The notes: a model not told the origin generated them from the sequence alone. 64,000 bases of DNA from Episyrphus balteatus (GCF_945859705.1 NC_079134.1:154415718-154479717); one strand, 5' to 3'; shown: positions 1-13,300, counted from the first letter of the stretch. A program made the numbers and translations.

Positions 1-360
1 AATTCAAGACATTTAAATGCAGTTGAATGAATTCCAATCTAGTTCGTTATGTACTCAGAATTTTGTCGCAATAAGGAAAGAGTTGAAATCAATTCAAATA
101 GAGAGGCTGGATGGAAATACGATTAACAATGCAAATGCCAAATTAAAGGAAAAATGAATTTCAATTCCCGATAAAGCTGCTTGAAAAAGTAGGCGTTTGT
201 TACCTTATTTTCCAAAATATATAACATTAAAGATTCACTTATAAAAAGGTTGTCAAATGAATCAGCTTGCATTTTGCAAACATTGGAAGTAACGAAATAT
301 AGAAATATTTCGTATACTGATTTTTTACTTTTATATTTTGTTTCTTTGTGTGGTGAATGT
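1..360. other. AT-rich sequence, no feature seen
   Basis: No reading frame, repeat boundary or RNA gene can be supported here. Confidence 0.5.
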
Positions 361-600
361 AGTTAAGCCTCAACAAAACAGTTAAGGCTTAACTTTTTGA
401 AAAAGTACAAAAGTGAAAAAAAAAATTTTTTCTCGCTAGCGCAACTTTTTTTGTAAAAAAAGAGTTTACAAATTGTTTTTTAGGCAAAAAATAAGTTTTC
501 TGCATCATTTGTTTTAATTTTCTATCCCTAAAAACCATACAAAAATGTGTTTGAAAATTTTCACTTTTGTACTTTTTCACTTTTTGAGTCAATTTAGTTA
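361..600. repeat. Small foldback element
   Basis: A roughly 21-bp inverted repeat (GAAAAAGTACAAAAGTGAAA and its complement) pairs about 399-419 with about 558-579. A separate 10-bp hairpin (AGTTAAGCCT/AGGCTTAACT) sits at its left edge, 362-393. The short reading frame across it is a by-product of the repeat. No target duplication is certain. Confidence 0.55.
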
Positions 601-639
601 AAGCTTTAGTTTGAAGTTTTGTTATTTAATTAAAATTTA

Positions 640-1138
640 TGTCGTTTTCGATTGGCTCTCCGGAAGCGTCCGGAATCATTCAGAAGACTTCTGAAACCGT
701 TTTATTGGCATGAAAATGACAGCCAGAACGCTTCGCAGAAGAGAAATTCTCTTCTTGATTTCAAATAAGAATCAAATCAAGAAGCACTAATACATGAATA
801 CTCACATGTCAAAAATACACTCAATCATTGTTTATTATTATTTTTCATTCAAATTTTTTTCGTTTTCTGAAATTAATTTGTTTATTTATTTTCAAACAAA
901 TAAATTAAGCTTTTAAAATATTTTGCAAAACGAATTCCCGATTAATTTGTTGAATATTAGGTACTATTTTCTTCACATATTAATTATTTTTCAAGTCTTA
1001 TGCAATATTTGACATTTTAAATTTCACAGAAAAACAAACACAAACACACAAAAAATAGAATTGAGTGGAAGCAATTCAAACTGTTTTATTGGATTTCAGA
1101 ATGAGTGAATCCTTGAGTGATTCCAATCGAAAACGACA
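640..1138. mobile_element. PIF/Harbinger-like MITE, TTA target duplication
   Basis: The ends are an exact 16-bp inverted repeat, TGTCGTTTTCGATTGG at 640-655 and its complement ending at 1138. TTA lies directly outside both ends (637-639 and 1139-1141). A 3-bp TWA duplication is the known signature of PIF/Harbinger. At 499 bp with no coding capacity this is a non-autonomous element. The superfamily call rests on the duplication only. Confidence 0.65.
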
Positions 1139-1141
1139 TTA

Positions 1142-2115
1142 ATTTAAATGAATTATAAACTGACTTTCAATTTTCAAACATAAATTAATATGCTTACAAA
1201 TAAAATGCTGGGTAGTTTAAAATGATCTATTTTTGCCATCCCTGCCCTAGATCTAGATAGTCCCGAAACCCATGCGCTCTGAACCTACCACAGTACGAAA
1301 ACGAAAACGCATTTTTCGCGAAACGCGTTTTTTTTCCGCGCCGTGCAACGTAACTCAAAAACTAACGAAGCTATCGACTTGGAATAAATTGCAAATTACT
1401 CGTTATTTCATTGGCTATTGCATGAATCTAAAAGTTCAATACAATTTTTACAATAAATATATTTTTTTACAATTTGTTTAAAAAAAAACACTATCAACAA
1501 AAACACTAACAATATCAATAATATCATATACTTTTCCAAATTTCAATAAAAATGCTTTCCGTTTTCCAAAAAAAATTATTGAAAAAGCTGTCGTTCAGAA
1601 GGATTTCCCCCCTTAATTTGTAATGTAAAACAGTGTGTTGACACTCAGGCTAAAGCTGTAATTCACATTATTTGTTCACATTCACTGTGGCGTATACGTG
1701 TTTTTTTTTTTTTTTTTGTATAAATTTGTTGGATTAGTTCCGTGTAAGAGAAAATACCGGCTATTCAGGTGCCATAAACTGAGTTTATATTTATTAGCTT
1801 TCTCTTTCTCCCTCATTTGATAGTACGAAGTTACACACTTGCCGTAAAAGTTATTACTTAACAAGTTCAGATAAGTACTTAGCGCACCTAGATAATAAAC
1901 CACAAACCACTAAAAATAATTGCACCTGAGTTTTCTTCTTCAAATTACTAAATTTGACTGAGCTGTTAATTAAAAATGAATTATCACAATTTAAGAGTCT
2001 TGAAGAAGTCTTATCCTGATCCATATAACCACAACCCTGATGATGTAATTTGTAAACATACTTGTAGGTACAAGAAATATATTTTTAATTAATTTTAAAA
2101 ATAACTTTTGAATAA
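1142..2115. other. AT-rich sequence with one repeated terminus motif
   Basis: Nothing coding is visible. The only recurrent item is the CACTGTGGCGTATACGT motif at 1683-1699, followed by a run of T (listed separately). Confidence 0.5.
1683..1720 (+). repeat. Dispersed CACTGTGGCGTATACGT terminus-like motif, copy 1
   Basis: This 17-base motif followed by a T-run recurs at 23622 (+), 23607 (-), 56440 (-) and 63714 (+). Similarity lies only on the T-run side, so CACTGTG looks like the outer edge of a transposon. No partner end was found nearby. Confidence 0.5.
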
Positions 2116-2118
2116 TAA

Positions 2119-3070
2119 CACTGGTCAACAAGGTTTTTGCCATAAGAACCAAAATATACTTTTCTAGTAGTTTTTGATGTGCTGAACTCGAATCTGAAGT
2201 CAGAAAATTGTTATTGGCCTCCGTTTTTGAAATATTACCGTTAGAAAATGTCAAAAAACGTCATTTTGGCCGTTTTCGAGGTTATGTTTTTATGTGAGGT
2301 AAATCATTATGAATAAATTTGAACGCGGTGCCTATAAGTACTGGTTTTATTCTTTAAACAAATGTTTAAATATTTCCAATATCTCATTTACTGCCCGAGA
2401 TATTGAAAATTTAAGAAGCGGTCTTTGAATCAGAAGCAACACTGGCCAACCAAATTAAACTTTTTTGGCCACAAGAACCAAAATATACTTTTCTGAAGGT
2501 TTTTAGGTTGCTGAACTCGAATCCGCAATCAGAAAAATTCTATAAGCCTTCGTTCTTGAAATATTACCGTTATAAAATGCAAAAAAAGGTTTTTTTATAA
2601 CGGTTATATTTTAAGAACGGAGGCTAATAGAATTTTTCTGACTGCGGATTCGAGTTCAGCAGCCCAAAAACCTTCAGAAAAGTATATTTTGGTTCTTGTG
2701 GCAAAAATTCTGTGACCAATGACTTAAACTTTAGATTAAGTTTAGTTTCTCTTTGGCTTATTAACTGAAAATTAAGATATCTCGAGCAATAAAAGATATT
2801 TTGGGAAAATTTAAACAGTTTTTGAAAGGAGAATATTTGTTATTATAATCACCGTTACAAATTTGTTTATAGTGAATTACCTCACATAAAAACAGAACCT
2901 CGAAAACAGCCAAAATGACGTTTTTTAGCATTTTATAACGGTAATATTTGAAAAACGGAGGCCAATCAATTTTTTCTGACTTCTGATTCGGATTCAGCAC
3001 CCCAAAAAATACTAGAAAAGTATATTTTGGTTCTTGTGGCAAAAAAAAAGTTAAATTTTGTTGACCAGTG
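2119..3070. mobile_element. Four-armed foldback element, TAA target duplication
   Basis: The termini are CACTGGTCAACA (2119) and TGTTGACCAGTG (ending 3070), with TAA outside both ends (2116-2118, 3071-3073). Inside, two inverted pairs are nested: an outer pair at about 2119-2310 and 2870-3070, and an inner pair at about 2455-2590 and 2597-2705. All four arms carry the same module, which includes AATATACTTTTCT, GCTGAACTCGAAT and a trailing TATTACCGTT. The 3-bp duplication fits PIF/Harbinger, but this is not certain. Confidence 0.7.
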
Positions 3071-3073
3071 TAA

Positions 3074-5219
3074 TTACTTCTGGTTGAAGACTCATCATCA
3101 AAAAAAAAAAAACTACAATGTACTCTACACGACCCTGTTATAATGCATTTTTAGCTAAATGCAAAACATATAGCTATTGCTATCTAACCAAATATTTCAT
3201 GAGTAAGCAAAAATTTCATAGTGTACTTAAAAATAAATAAAAATAAAATAAAACAAGCAAACAAAAATTTTATTTCTGTACAACTCAACATTTTCCACCC
3301 ATCACAACCATTTTCCAGTATTTTATTTCAACTTAAAGAATTTTTATATTTTTATGTGTATTTTTTTGTAAGTTCATCCTTCAGTTATGCAAAACGTGAC
3401 TTGTACAGATTTCCGGCATTTGCATGTAAAATAAAATGTTCATACAATTTGTTGACACACACTCAGCTGAAATCGTGTCTTGTATATTTTCTACAACATA
3501 CATGGGGACTCTTTTTAACTGAGTTTTATTCTCCTATTACGCGGCATTTTAGTTTTAATGTCCTGGGCTCCTCTCTGCTGATTTATGCTATATAGAACCC
3601 AAAACAATAAACACTGCAAAGTTGGAACTTTGGGAACTATAATAAAGTTACGAACTTTTAGTGTTTTGACACTGTTCAAAAAATGTTTTGAATTATGTAT
3701 GCATGACAGCGCACTGATTTGTGTTTTGTGGCGCGAGTGAGTGACGTGTGTGTGATCTATTTATCCTGTGCGGCGGGATTCCGGAATGTCCTTGATCCTT
3801 ATTTGATCCAAATACACCTAATTTCGTGTGATAAAAGAATGATGTAAAAAATACATTTTTATTTATTTTTCGACTTTTATTGCTGTTTTGTTGTTAAAGA
3901 TTTTTTATGGCTTTTTTTTTTTGAGGCCGTAAAAATGTTTGTTGGGTATCTATTTTTTTTTTATTTATTTACGATAAATTAATAAGATTTACATTTTTTT
4001 TTTTATTTTTTTATTTGTGGGGGATTTTTTTCAATTTTGAAATGTGAGTATTCACAGATGATGACGAGTTAAGATTTTTGTTGATTAGCTTTGAATCATT
4101 TTTATGAAGTCAATAAACTGAATTTTTTGTTGAGCTTACTCTTGTTGAATATAAAAATAAAGCTGCCAGTTTAACTCACTCTACTGAACAAGAGTATTGA
4201 TTTCGTAAAAATAATTTTGAATTTTTAAAAAAAGTGGCTATGTGTGTATTTGAGTTGTGTGTACTTTAGCTACATCTCAATGTCATTCGTAACATACAAA
4301 AGGGATTTATTCCAACGTAAAGTTGGTGAAAGAAGGAACTGTTGTTTGTGTGGCTGTCATGAAGGTCCTGCAAAACTTGAACCCGACAATGAAATTCAAT
4401 TTAAAGGATGATAGACTGTTGGCATGAGACAAAGATTTTTGTGTTGAGCGTTCCTGGGGTTTTTTTTGAAATGTGTGCTGATGGTTTGAATTATTAAAAT
4501 CTGTTTTGCCATGATGTGTAACACAGAGAGAGTTCAAAAAAGAAGTATTTGTTGTGTCATAAACATGTTAGGTAAAAATGAAAACAATTACTAAACTGGA
4601 TGAGAATGCACGAGCTTTTTGGAATACTTTAAAGGTCCTGCAAAAAAAATCTAACCTATTTCTGTCTTGCAGATTGATCTCATATTTTTAACAATTTTTA
4701 TTTTTATTTTATTTTTATTTGCTTTATTTGTCTGTTTTAAAATTGTTTGCCATTTATTTTTTGGTGTTGAAATGTTTCATTCATTTTGAAAAATGAAAAT
4801 AAATGGAATTTAAAATTAGCTGTCACTAGAATCTTGACCAAAGTAAAAATTCTTTGAAATAAAATTTGTATAATTGTAAAAAAGAATAATCTGATGGTTG
4901 TTTGGTTTTCAATAGAAGATATGGACAAATACTTGGAAGAGCTTTTAAAAATTCTACCCATTCAATACATCCATAAAACAAAAACAAAACAAAAAAAATT
5001 CTACTGAAAGAAGGAAAATGTTTGGATGGGATAAAATAGTTCTCGTACGGATAGTGTGCAAGTATCTGAACTTGACATGACGACGTATAGAATTTTTCAC
5101 TAACTAAAATTAAAAACTACCAGCATAACAAAGAAATGAACTTACAGAGTCTGATGATTGGATTGGCATTCTTAGAATTAATTTATTTCAACCATAAGAC
5201 TAAGGATTAGCACATTAAA
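3074..5219. other. AT-rich sequence, no feature seen
   Basis: Long T and A runs and scattered short frames. Nothing resembles a known protein or a bounded element. Confidence 0.5.
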
Positions 5220-7060
5220 GATGTTTTTGTTGTTTTTTTTTTTAATGCATTTGTTTTCCATTACAAATTAAAAAAAAAATATTTATTGCAAGTACAAAAA
5301 ATTTTCATTAAAAAGAAATTTTATTGCAACTGAAAAATATTTAGATTGAAAATAAAATTTTTAAAACAAATAAAAATAAGTGTTTTGCATTAAAAAAACA
5401 TTTTGTTGTAAATAAAAAAATTTCTTAAAAAAAAAATATTCAATGCAAAATGTATGCATTAAATATACCTGCTGGTCTGCAAGGAAATCCTCCTTTTAAT
5501 GAAACTATACTTTTCTAAAGGATTTTTGTGTGCTTATTCTGAATCTGAAGCCAAAATTGGCCTATCACGTCACGTTTTTAGGATGTTCTCGTTAGAAAAT
5601 CTCGAAAACCCATTTTTTTCTTGCTGTTTTCGAATATTTAGTCATAATGTAAACTTTTTCAACTAAACAAATCACAGTTTAAAAAGAAACTTATTTTTTT
5701 CTTTCAAATTTAGTTTCAATCTCCTCAATATCTCTTTTCTTATTCGAGATATCTAAATTTAAGAAGGTTAAGTAGGTTTGGCATTTCTTACCATAAAGAA
5801 ACTGATCATTTAAATTTCATATTTCTTTCTCCCAAGAACAAAAGTATACTTTTCTTATAGATTTTAGTATGCTGATTTTGAATCTGAATTCAAAAAATTT
5901 CAATCAGCTCCTGTTTTTGAGATATAGTAGTTTTTTTAGATTTTTTAAAACCAAAAACTTGATTTTGTGGTTCTTTAACACGTATATCTCAAAATACTGA
6001 CGAGCTAGATTCTTTTTGACTTCGGATTCAAATTCAGCACATCAAAAACTATAAGAAAAGTATACTTTTGTTCCCAGGAGAGACAGATTTTAAGATTAAG
6101 AAAGCATTCGATACAATGGTTTATCACAGATAAGATATTTCTAAATAGACAAATATTATATAAAAACATTTATAAATTGTTTTAATGTATTTTACTATAG
6201 TTTTCTTTACATATTTGACTTTTTTTATATAACTGACGTTGAGATTTTACATTTTCCTAAATTAAGGTGTTTTTGTTTATGTGGGATTTACTAAAAACTG
6301 CAGGATTTCAATATTTTTGCTGTTTTTGTGTCAATTAGTATCTTAAAATGTGTCTAAACTTTAATTAATAAATCATGTTATGAAAAATAAGTCCTCCAAA
6401 TTTGAGCTCAATACGAATATTAGTTTTATTTTTGTACTAGATCAACCGTATCTAAAAGGGTTATTTTCTACAAACTACTCATATTTTTCAAAAATCATTT
6501 AAAAAAAATGGTACGTGCTAGAATTTTTCTGAAACCAGATTTAGATTCAGGAAAGTCAAATCTTTCATAATTTCAAAAAATTATTTGTAGGAGAAAAAAA
6601 TAGATAAATTTTGCAGTGATATTTTTTTTAATACATATTCGTCGATTTTTTTTTTACAATTTTGGCTGTTTGATCATAAATAACGTTGGATATGTGTTTT
6701 TATAGTTGGAATAGCTAATATATGGTGGGAAAGCCAAAATTGTAAGAAATTCGACGAATATTAAAAAAAAAAATATTTAATGCTCACATTTTGCATTGAT
6801 TTTTTTTTTGATGCAGAAAATTTTTTATTTGCAATAATTTTTTTTTTTAATGCAAAATATTTTTATTTGCAATAAAAATTTTATTTTCAATGGAAATATT
6901 TTTCAGTGAAATTAAATTTTTTTTAATGCAAAATATTTTTACTCGCAAGAATATTTTTTTTTTAATGCAAATAAATTTCAGTTGCAATACATATTTTTCT
7001 CTCTGGAAGATTTTAGTATTCACAATAAATATTTTTTTTTTTTAATTTCACAACCCTGTT
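5220..7060. repeat. AT-rich foldback region with nested hairpins
   Basis: The outer parts (about 5230-5460 and 6780-7050) are inverted arrays built from a TTTTAATGCAAAATATTTTT-like word. Between them are a foldback at 5827-6083 (about 100-bp arms with the GTATACTTTTCTTATAG module) and a hairpin at about 6634-6766 (ATTCGTCGA...ACAATTTTGGCT and its complement). A further direct copy of the module lies near 5500. Element edges and target duplication are not clear. Confidence 0.55.
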
Positions 7061-7194
7061 GGGAAGAATATTCAGTAGAAAGCTGAATTTCTAAAGATAT
7101 TACTTCATTTAAAAGCTAGCATTAACTTTTTTGCCTTCATGAAAATAATTGATTAAATAAAGTTTAGATTTTCTTCAAAGTTTAAATTATATTC

Positions 7195-7560
7195 CCGTTA
7201 TTTTCAAGCTATTATTTATCTATTCCTAGAACAAAAATATTTTTTTATTAATGTCCTGACTAGCTGGTTTCTTCCCGGAAAACTTGACTATTATTTTCTT
7301 CAACAAAATTCAAAGAAAATTGAGGTGATTGTTTTAATTCTTGTTAGTAAATTTAATTAACCTAAAATTGCAGATAAAAACTCTGAACTGAAAATTCTTA
7401 GAAAATAATAATAAATCATTTTACTATCAAGCTTCAAGAAATAATTCGAAGAAGAGAATGCATTTTTAACTTTAAAAATTCTCTATATATTTTGTTTTAT
7501 AAGAATTTATGAGAATTTTAATTTTAAATTTAAAAGAAAATTCTGGAAGAAATATCTGCA
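7195..7560 (+). repeat. Diverged dispersed repeat, copy 1
   Basis: This stretch resembles 48120-48460 in the same order: a GCTGGTTT...CGGAAAACTT block, then CTTCAAGAAATA, a block ending AAAATTTAAA, and AAATATCTGCAC. Both copies are decayed. No known family was recognised. Confidence 0.45.
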
Positions 7561-7639
7561 CACCAGGTATTACAACATTCTAGCACACCAATGGTGTACC
7601 TAGCTAAGTTTAAAATAATCGTTCAAAGAATGACTTAAA

Positions 7640-7949
7640 TTTAGTAAAAATTCTATAAACCAATTACTTGCTGACTTTGAAGATGTGTGGGACGTATTCG
7701 AAAAAGGATAGCAAGTGATGGCATATTGTTTTTATTGACATTGAAACCATACAAGATTAAGAAAAACTACAAAAATACAGTTTTATAAAAAAAAAATAAC
7801 TTTCCAAATATATCAAGAAGTTGTTAGATTTTTAGAAAACGGGTGTTAAGTTCAGAATTTGGGTATTTTATTATTAAAGGGATTTTATTTATTTTTTTGG
7901 TGTGGTTAGTTTTTATTTACATATTTTACGAATTTATGTTTTATTAGTG
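7640..7949. other. AT-rich sequence, no feature seen
   Basis: Nothing can be supported between the two neighbouring repeats. Confidence 0.4.
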
Positions 7950-8500
7950 GAATAGTTTTGACCTAAAAACAAACTATGCCATTTATTTTCTTATATAATA
8001 AAAAAATTTTAGAAAAAAAAATTGAAAATCCTTAGAGCCATTATTTTAAAAATAATTTTTTCCCAAAAAAATCTGTTACGTCATTAAAAAGATAATATAA
8101 TTTGACACATAAAAACAATGTTTATATAAATTTCATTGGTCCATTTTCAAAAAATTGATTTTTCGAAAAAATAAAATTGAATTTTTTAAATTCAAAAATG
8201 ATTGTTTTGAACATTTTTCTTAAGCTTCTTTAAATTAGAGTAAGGTACTACCACCTTTTTTACTTAAATTTTAACTGAAGTCGGTTCGGTGAAGTCGGTG
8301 AAAACGGTTCTATGGCAAGTACCGTTAATATTTGTCCCAAAAACATTCAAAAACACACCAAAACTACCAAGTTTGAAACAATTCACTTCAATAATTTAGA
8401 ATGTAGCTCAAGATAGAGACAGATAGACAGAATTGTGAGACCCTTTTTTTTGGAGTCCCTAACTCTCTTTTCTTTTAAAACGTAAATATTTTAGGTATTC
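7950..8500 (+). repeat. (GTCT)n-associated dispersed family, copy a
   Basis: It shares ordered blocks with 21950-22690 and with the reverse strand of 30185-31180: CATTTTCAAAAAATTGATTTTTCGAAAA, GGTTCTATGGCAAGTACCGTTA-type text, CAAAACTACCAAGTTTGAA, and AGATAGAGACAGATAGACAG followed by a GACCC block. (Blocks are quoted approximately.) It is noncoding and decayed at the 3' end. It resembles microsatellite-bearing insect families such as Helentron-derived DINE elements, but no Helitron ends were identified. Confidence 0.6.
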
Positions 8501-8749
8501 AGAATTCCTTTTTTTGACGTGATAACGTCTTACAAATCGATGAACCATGGCAGCATTTACGAAAAAGTGACGCCATTTTCTCCTGTTCCACCTGAAATTT
8601 TTGGCAGTGCGGCATAAATTTCAATTTAAAATTAAAAATAGAAAACCTACTATAACTTATTTGAAAGATAATAACCTAAAGGTGAATACCAATGAAGGAT
8701 AGGATACAACAAAATTTGAAAAAGTAGCTATTTTCTCAACGCGACGTTG

Positions 8750-10346
8750 CACAGTGGCCCATTTAGACAAAAGTGCTTGCAATATTCATTTTTCGGGTGG
8801 GTCGATAATGAAAAACTTTTAGATCACTGGATTCAGAAATGGTTGGAGCTCGAGTATTCGAAAAAAATTTTCAATTTGGGTTATTGGTGTGCCTTATAGA
8901 GCAAGTCAAAGTTAATAATTTTTTACTATGAAAAAAAAAATCTGTTTTTTTATTTTTTTTTTCTTAGCTTTGAGTGTTAAAACTAGGAAGAGGGCTCCTA
9001 AAACGTTTTTATTTTTATTTTTTTTTCAAATGCTGTGTAAATATTTAAACCAAAAATTAAAAAAAAAAAATTAAAAAATTTATTTTTTAATTGTTTAATT
9101 TAATGTTTTTTGAAACACTGTTTTTTGCACACTTTTTCGACTTCAAATTGCATAGAAAAAAAAGATTCCTACGTAATATTATATATATTATATATTTCTC
9201 AATAAAAATCTAAAAGCTCAGCTGCGTCATTTTGCATCCAACTGAGCTAGAGCGATTTGATTTGAAAAGGTCAGTCATTTTTTCGACATTTTTTTTTCAT
9301 GTGTGAAAATAAAATCTTGGAAAATTAGAGTTCTTTGTTTTGTAAGTGGTGGATTTCAATAACATGATTTTTTTATGAATATATTGGGACCAAGGAGATG
9401 GAAAAGAGAAGAAAACAAGCGATCCAAATGCGTTTTTGAGAAGAGCTTGGACTTGATGTGGATAAACCAAAGAAAGGCTATAGAAATACTAATAATGGAA
9501 ACACTTCAAGGAGAACAATCAGATGCAACCGCTCGAATAACTGGAGTCAATGGAGAAGTTATTATGATGCTGAAAATAATACCTACTGAATGTTTTGAAT
9601 TGCAGGGAAGTAGTGAATTCAGTTAAATTTGGAGAGTATACTAAGAAAACAGCAGAGCTTCTAAAAAAAAGTATCCTGAAAAACTACTCACGCCTACTCT
9701 TCACAAAATAATGGTCCATAGTCAAAATATCATCGAATATCAATCACTTCCACTTTGAGAACTGTCAGAAGAAGCCCAGGAGTGCAAAGTTGAAGACCAC
9801 AAGAAGTACAGATATCCAAATACGTGCAAAGTTTCAAGGATTCGGCAGAATGAAGACCTATTTAACATGCTTGCAACCTCATCGGATACACCTATTTCTT
9901 ATTTAAGGCATGTAAGAAACCAAAAAGATCTGCAAGAACAATACACTCCACTGTTTGACTTGTAATATATCACTGAAATACATTATAAATCTACTCTTCT
10001 ATTAAGAAAAATAAAAAAATTGCATTAACAAAAAAAATACTTTTCTCCCCACTGTTTCACTCGAATTGGTTCCTTTCCTTTTTCCCCACTGTGTCACCTA
10101 ACTCAGATTACTTCAGAAATCGATTTTTGACGATTGTAATCAGAATACCATTATGTTTACAACCTTATCTAAAACTTCTTATTTTAACACCAAATTCTGA
10201 AACACCCTGTAAAGTTTTTTTTTGAAACTCACAATTTTCATAGCCTTGGAAATTTCCTTCAAGATAAAAAAAAAATTGTGGCGATGTCTTTATTTGTTTA
10301 GAAGATATTAATTTTGCAAGCAAAAAAGTCAAAACGGGCCACTGTG
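8750..10346 (+). mobile_element. Transib-1: RAG-related DNA transposon, decayed
   Basis: The ends are CACAGTGGCCCATTTAGAC at 8750 and, on the other strand, CACAGTGGCCCGTTTTGAC ending at 10346. Both start with CACAGTG, the consensus heptamer of V(D)J recombination signals. The 5-bp CGTTG lies exactly outside both ends (8745-8749, 10347-10351). A CACWRTG-type heptamer and a GC-rich 5-bp duplication are known hallmarks of Transib. Two further blocks of the ends agree, including TTGCAA about 29 bases in. At 1597 bp it is about half the length of an intact Transib, so internal sequence has been lost. It contains the broken transposase at 9375-9965. Confidence 0.88.
9375..9965 (+). pseudogene. Transib transposase C-terminal remnant
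   Basis: This is the remains of a RAG1-like DDE transposase, the enzyme that cuts at the element's heptamer ends. An 83-residue frame (9375-9626) contains DATARITGV, corresponding to the GNTAR...ITG region also seen in Transib-2. After frame changes, a frame ending at 9965 reads PTLHKIMVH, then LSEEAQE (9762-9782), then NEDLF and SSD. In RAG1 the comparable stretch holds the third catalytic residue (Glu962), preceded by an HKTLAH-type segment. I infer that one of the two Glu codons at 9768-9773 is the equivalent. At least two frameshifts and a stop (before ELSEEAQ) inactivate it. The two other catalytic Asp regions and the N-terminal zinc regions are missing. The family call is from memory of motifs and was not searched. 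Confidence 0.72.
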
Positions 10347-10351
10347 CGTTG

Positions 10352-13300
10352 TAGGAAGTTGAATTTGTTTAATCGATAGACAAATTTATTGTCTAAAAAA
10401 TTCTAGAAAATTTGAAAACCAAGTTATAAATGGTTTTTCCAAAACGTGGCAGACCTTTGACAAAGTAGTGATTATAGGTAGGAGACATTTTTTTTTGGCA
10501 TTTTGAACAATGGCATTGAAGAGATAGGTAATAAAAAAAAAAATTAGGGATCTGATACGGATTTTTTTAAGTCTCTGCGTATGGAAATATGAGTTTTTGA
10601 AAAACATCTACTGTTTTAGAATTATTTTTGGGTGGTTTTTATTTTTAGCAATTTTAAAAATCTCAAACTTAAAGGACATATAGGTTATGGCCATGGTTTT
10701 ATGCAAAAATATGGTATTCTAAAATGATTTTGGACTAAATAACGAGAAAAACAAGTAATTTGTCCCAAGTTTCTTGACTGTTTTTAACCGTTTTTTTATT
10801 TTTATCTTTCTTCTTCAGCAGATATATGAAAGAAATTTATACTGTAGATAGATACCATTCTTAAGTCGTTTTCAGTAGCCCACAAAAAAAAAGATTAAGT
10901 TAGTCATTAAAAACAACTATACACCAACACTTTTCATTTTGAATACAATAACGATAAACGAAATTGAAACTTTCTAACCCTATTTCCTTCTTATGACAGT
11001 TGTTATCCAAATAATTCCCTTAAATTTGACAGCTTAATCAACTAATGTTAACCTTAAATATTTGTTCCTATATTTATTACCAATTTTAATTCCATCTTTT
11101 AAGGAAAAAACACAAAGTTGCCAATTTTTGACATAAAAACAAATAACTAATTTGATTAGTTAAACTGGTATGGTATGTTGTTTCTAACCCATAACCATAT
11201 TCAATCAGTTTATATCCATTTTTAACATTGTTTGCCTTTAATATTGATGATTTTCTAACAAAATAACAAAAAATCATCATTAGTCTTCTTCAAAAGAGGT
11301 AGAACTTTAACATTCAAAGAACTTCAATTTTCATGCTCATGTGAACATCGGAAATACATACATACGTTCTATTGTATAATATTCTCAAATTGACTTCCAA
11401 AAAGAGAAAGTTCAGAGACAAGTAAAAAAAAAAAACAAAACATTGACTGATGATTGTTTGAAGAATTATAACAGAAAAGGAACCCTTTTGTGTGTTTCCA
11501 CAAAATGTTACAAATGGTTTACCAAATAACAGTTTATCACTGTTGCCAAAGTGTTTACCAGTTTCCTTATATGTGAAATTATTTCCTCTTCTCATAAAGA
11601 GTGATATTTTGTATCCGGTAACAAGCAATGGTACACGAGCGTGTCTTTTTTGCTCTTAGACAAAAAAACAGAAAAAAAATTTAGATTAGGTTATTCGTTA
11701 TTTTTCCATCTCTTCTCCCAAACAAAAGTTAATTTCATTTGTTTTCTAGTCGTTTTGCTCTTCTTCTTTTTTTGGCTTTTCTCTTTTTTGTATGCTTTTT
11801 GTCATACTCACCGATTAAAGTCATTTATCACTTGAAAATTATATCGATTTTTTGTTTATACTCTTTTTGTAGGAATGTGAGACGGTTTGACAAAGATAAC
11901 ACGAGAGAAAGCAAAAAATTAAAAAAAAAAGGATTTCGAGGTCCTTTTAGAGCAAAAATTATAATAACGACAACGACTATACAGGATTTGGTTTGACCTT
12001 TTTTTTATTGTTATTTTGGTTGAAAGTGGTGTTATGAAAGCAGGCCTTGTGTACGAGCGACACAATAAGGTTTCGGGGCATATTATGCCTAACCTATCTC
12101 TCTCTCTCGATTTTGACCCGTATGGTCTTGGTCCATACAACATAAAGGGCTCTATCTTCATCTTCATATTGTGTTTTCGCATATTTATACCTTCATCAAG
12201 AGTTTATCCCATATTTATACAGGGTTTGGTTATCTTATGGAAATACAATTTCAACTTGAAAGTATTTCTACTCTATACTCTCGAAAATGTTGTATAATTT
12301 TAAAGCAATTTCTCGGCTTTTCAAGGTTCGTTGGTTGTGACACAAAACAATTTAAGAAAACAATGAGAAAGGTTTTCAAAAAAATGGGTGAGTTGGGGTT
12401 TATTTTATTTTTTGTTGCTTTGAAATAAAAAAAATAATATGCACGATTGGGTCGCATATGTTTGTTCTTATTTGGTTCAATGGTCAATAGCAAAGTCAAA
12501 GAAAATGTAAAATAAAAATAAACTATGGAAATTTGTTTTATTTTGAGATTTTTTTTTTTCATTTGTGATGGGTTGGATATTATAACAAAGGTCAATTTAT
12601 GGATTCAAGATATAAGAATAATTGACATTCCGATGATAAAGGAATGTGTCCCATAATTTTGTCCATTTTCTTTTTTTTGTGGTTTTGGGCTGTCATTTGG
12701 ACTGATTATTGTCAAGGATGGCAATTAAAGTCCTAAGCTGATTTAATAGAGGTTAACCCTTATCTTATTCACGAGAGGACCAATTTTCAGATTACTTTCA
12801 TATTTTACCCATATAAAAGAACAGAAAAAATGAAGATCTTCTAGAGAGCTTTCCATACAATCAATTTTCTTAAAGAAGTTATAGCTTCGTAAAATGTTTT
12901 AACTGTTTATAAAACTTCCTTTACTTTGGTAAGACATTCTGTAAGTGAACTTAAAGAAGAAAAAAAAAGCTTAGAATTTAGAAAGATTTTTAAATAGATT
13001 ATGCAAAGTGGAAAGTAAATTTTTTTTTGTATTCAATTCTCTATAACTTCTAAAAGGTTCGAATTAAATATCTATAGAAGTGTTATCGAATCTTATTGCC
13101 AAAAGCAGCCGTTTTGTTAAAGATTCTTGTAAGCTTTCCAATGATTTCTTAAGGAACTTACAATAATTGTTATAACCACTGATACCGTGTGAAAATTTTT
13201 CCTTTTCATACAAAAAAAATCGTATTGAAGCTTTATCGAAATTAAAATGTGGCATTTGTCATTCAATTTAAAAACTAAAATTTTTTGGGTAGGGTTGTTG

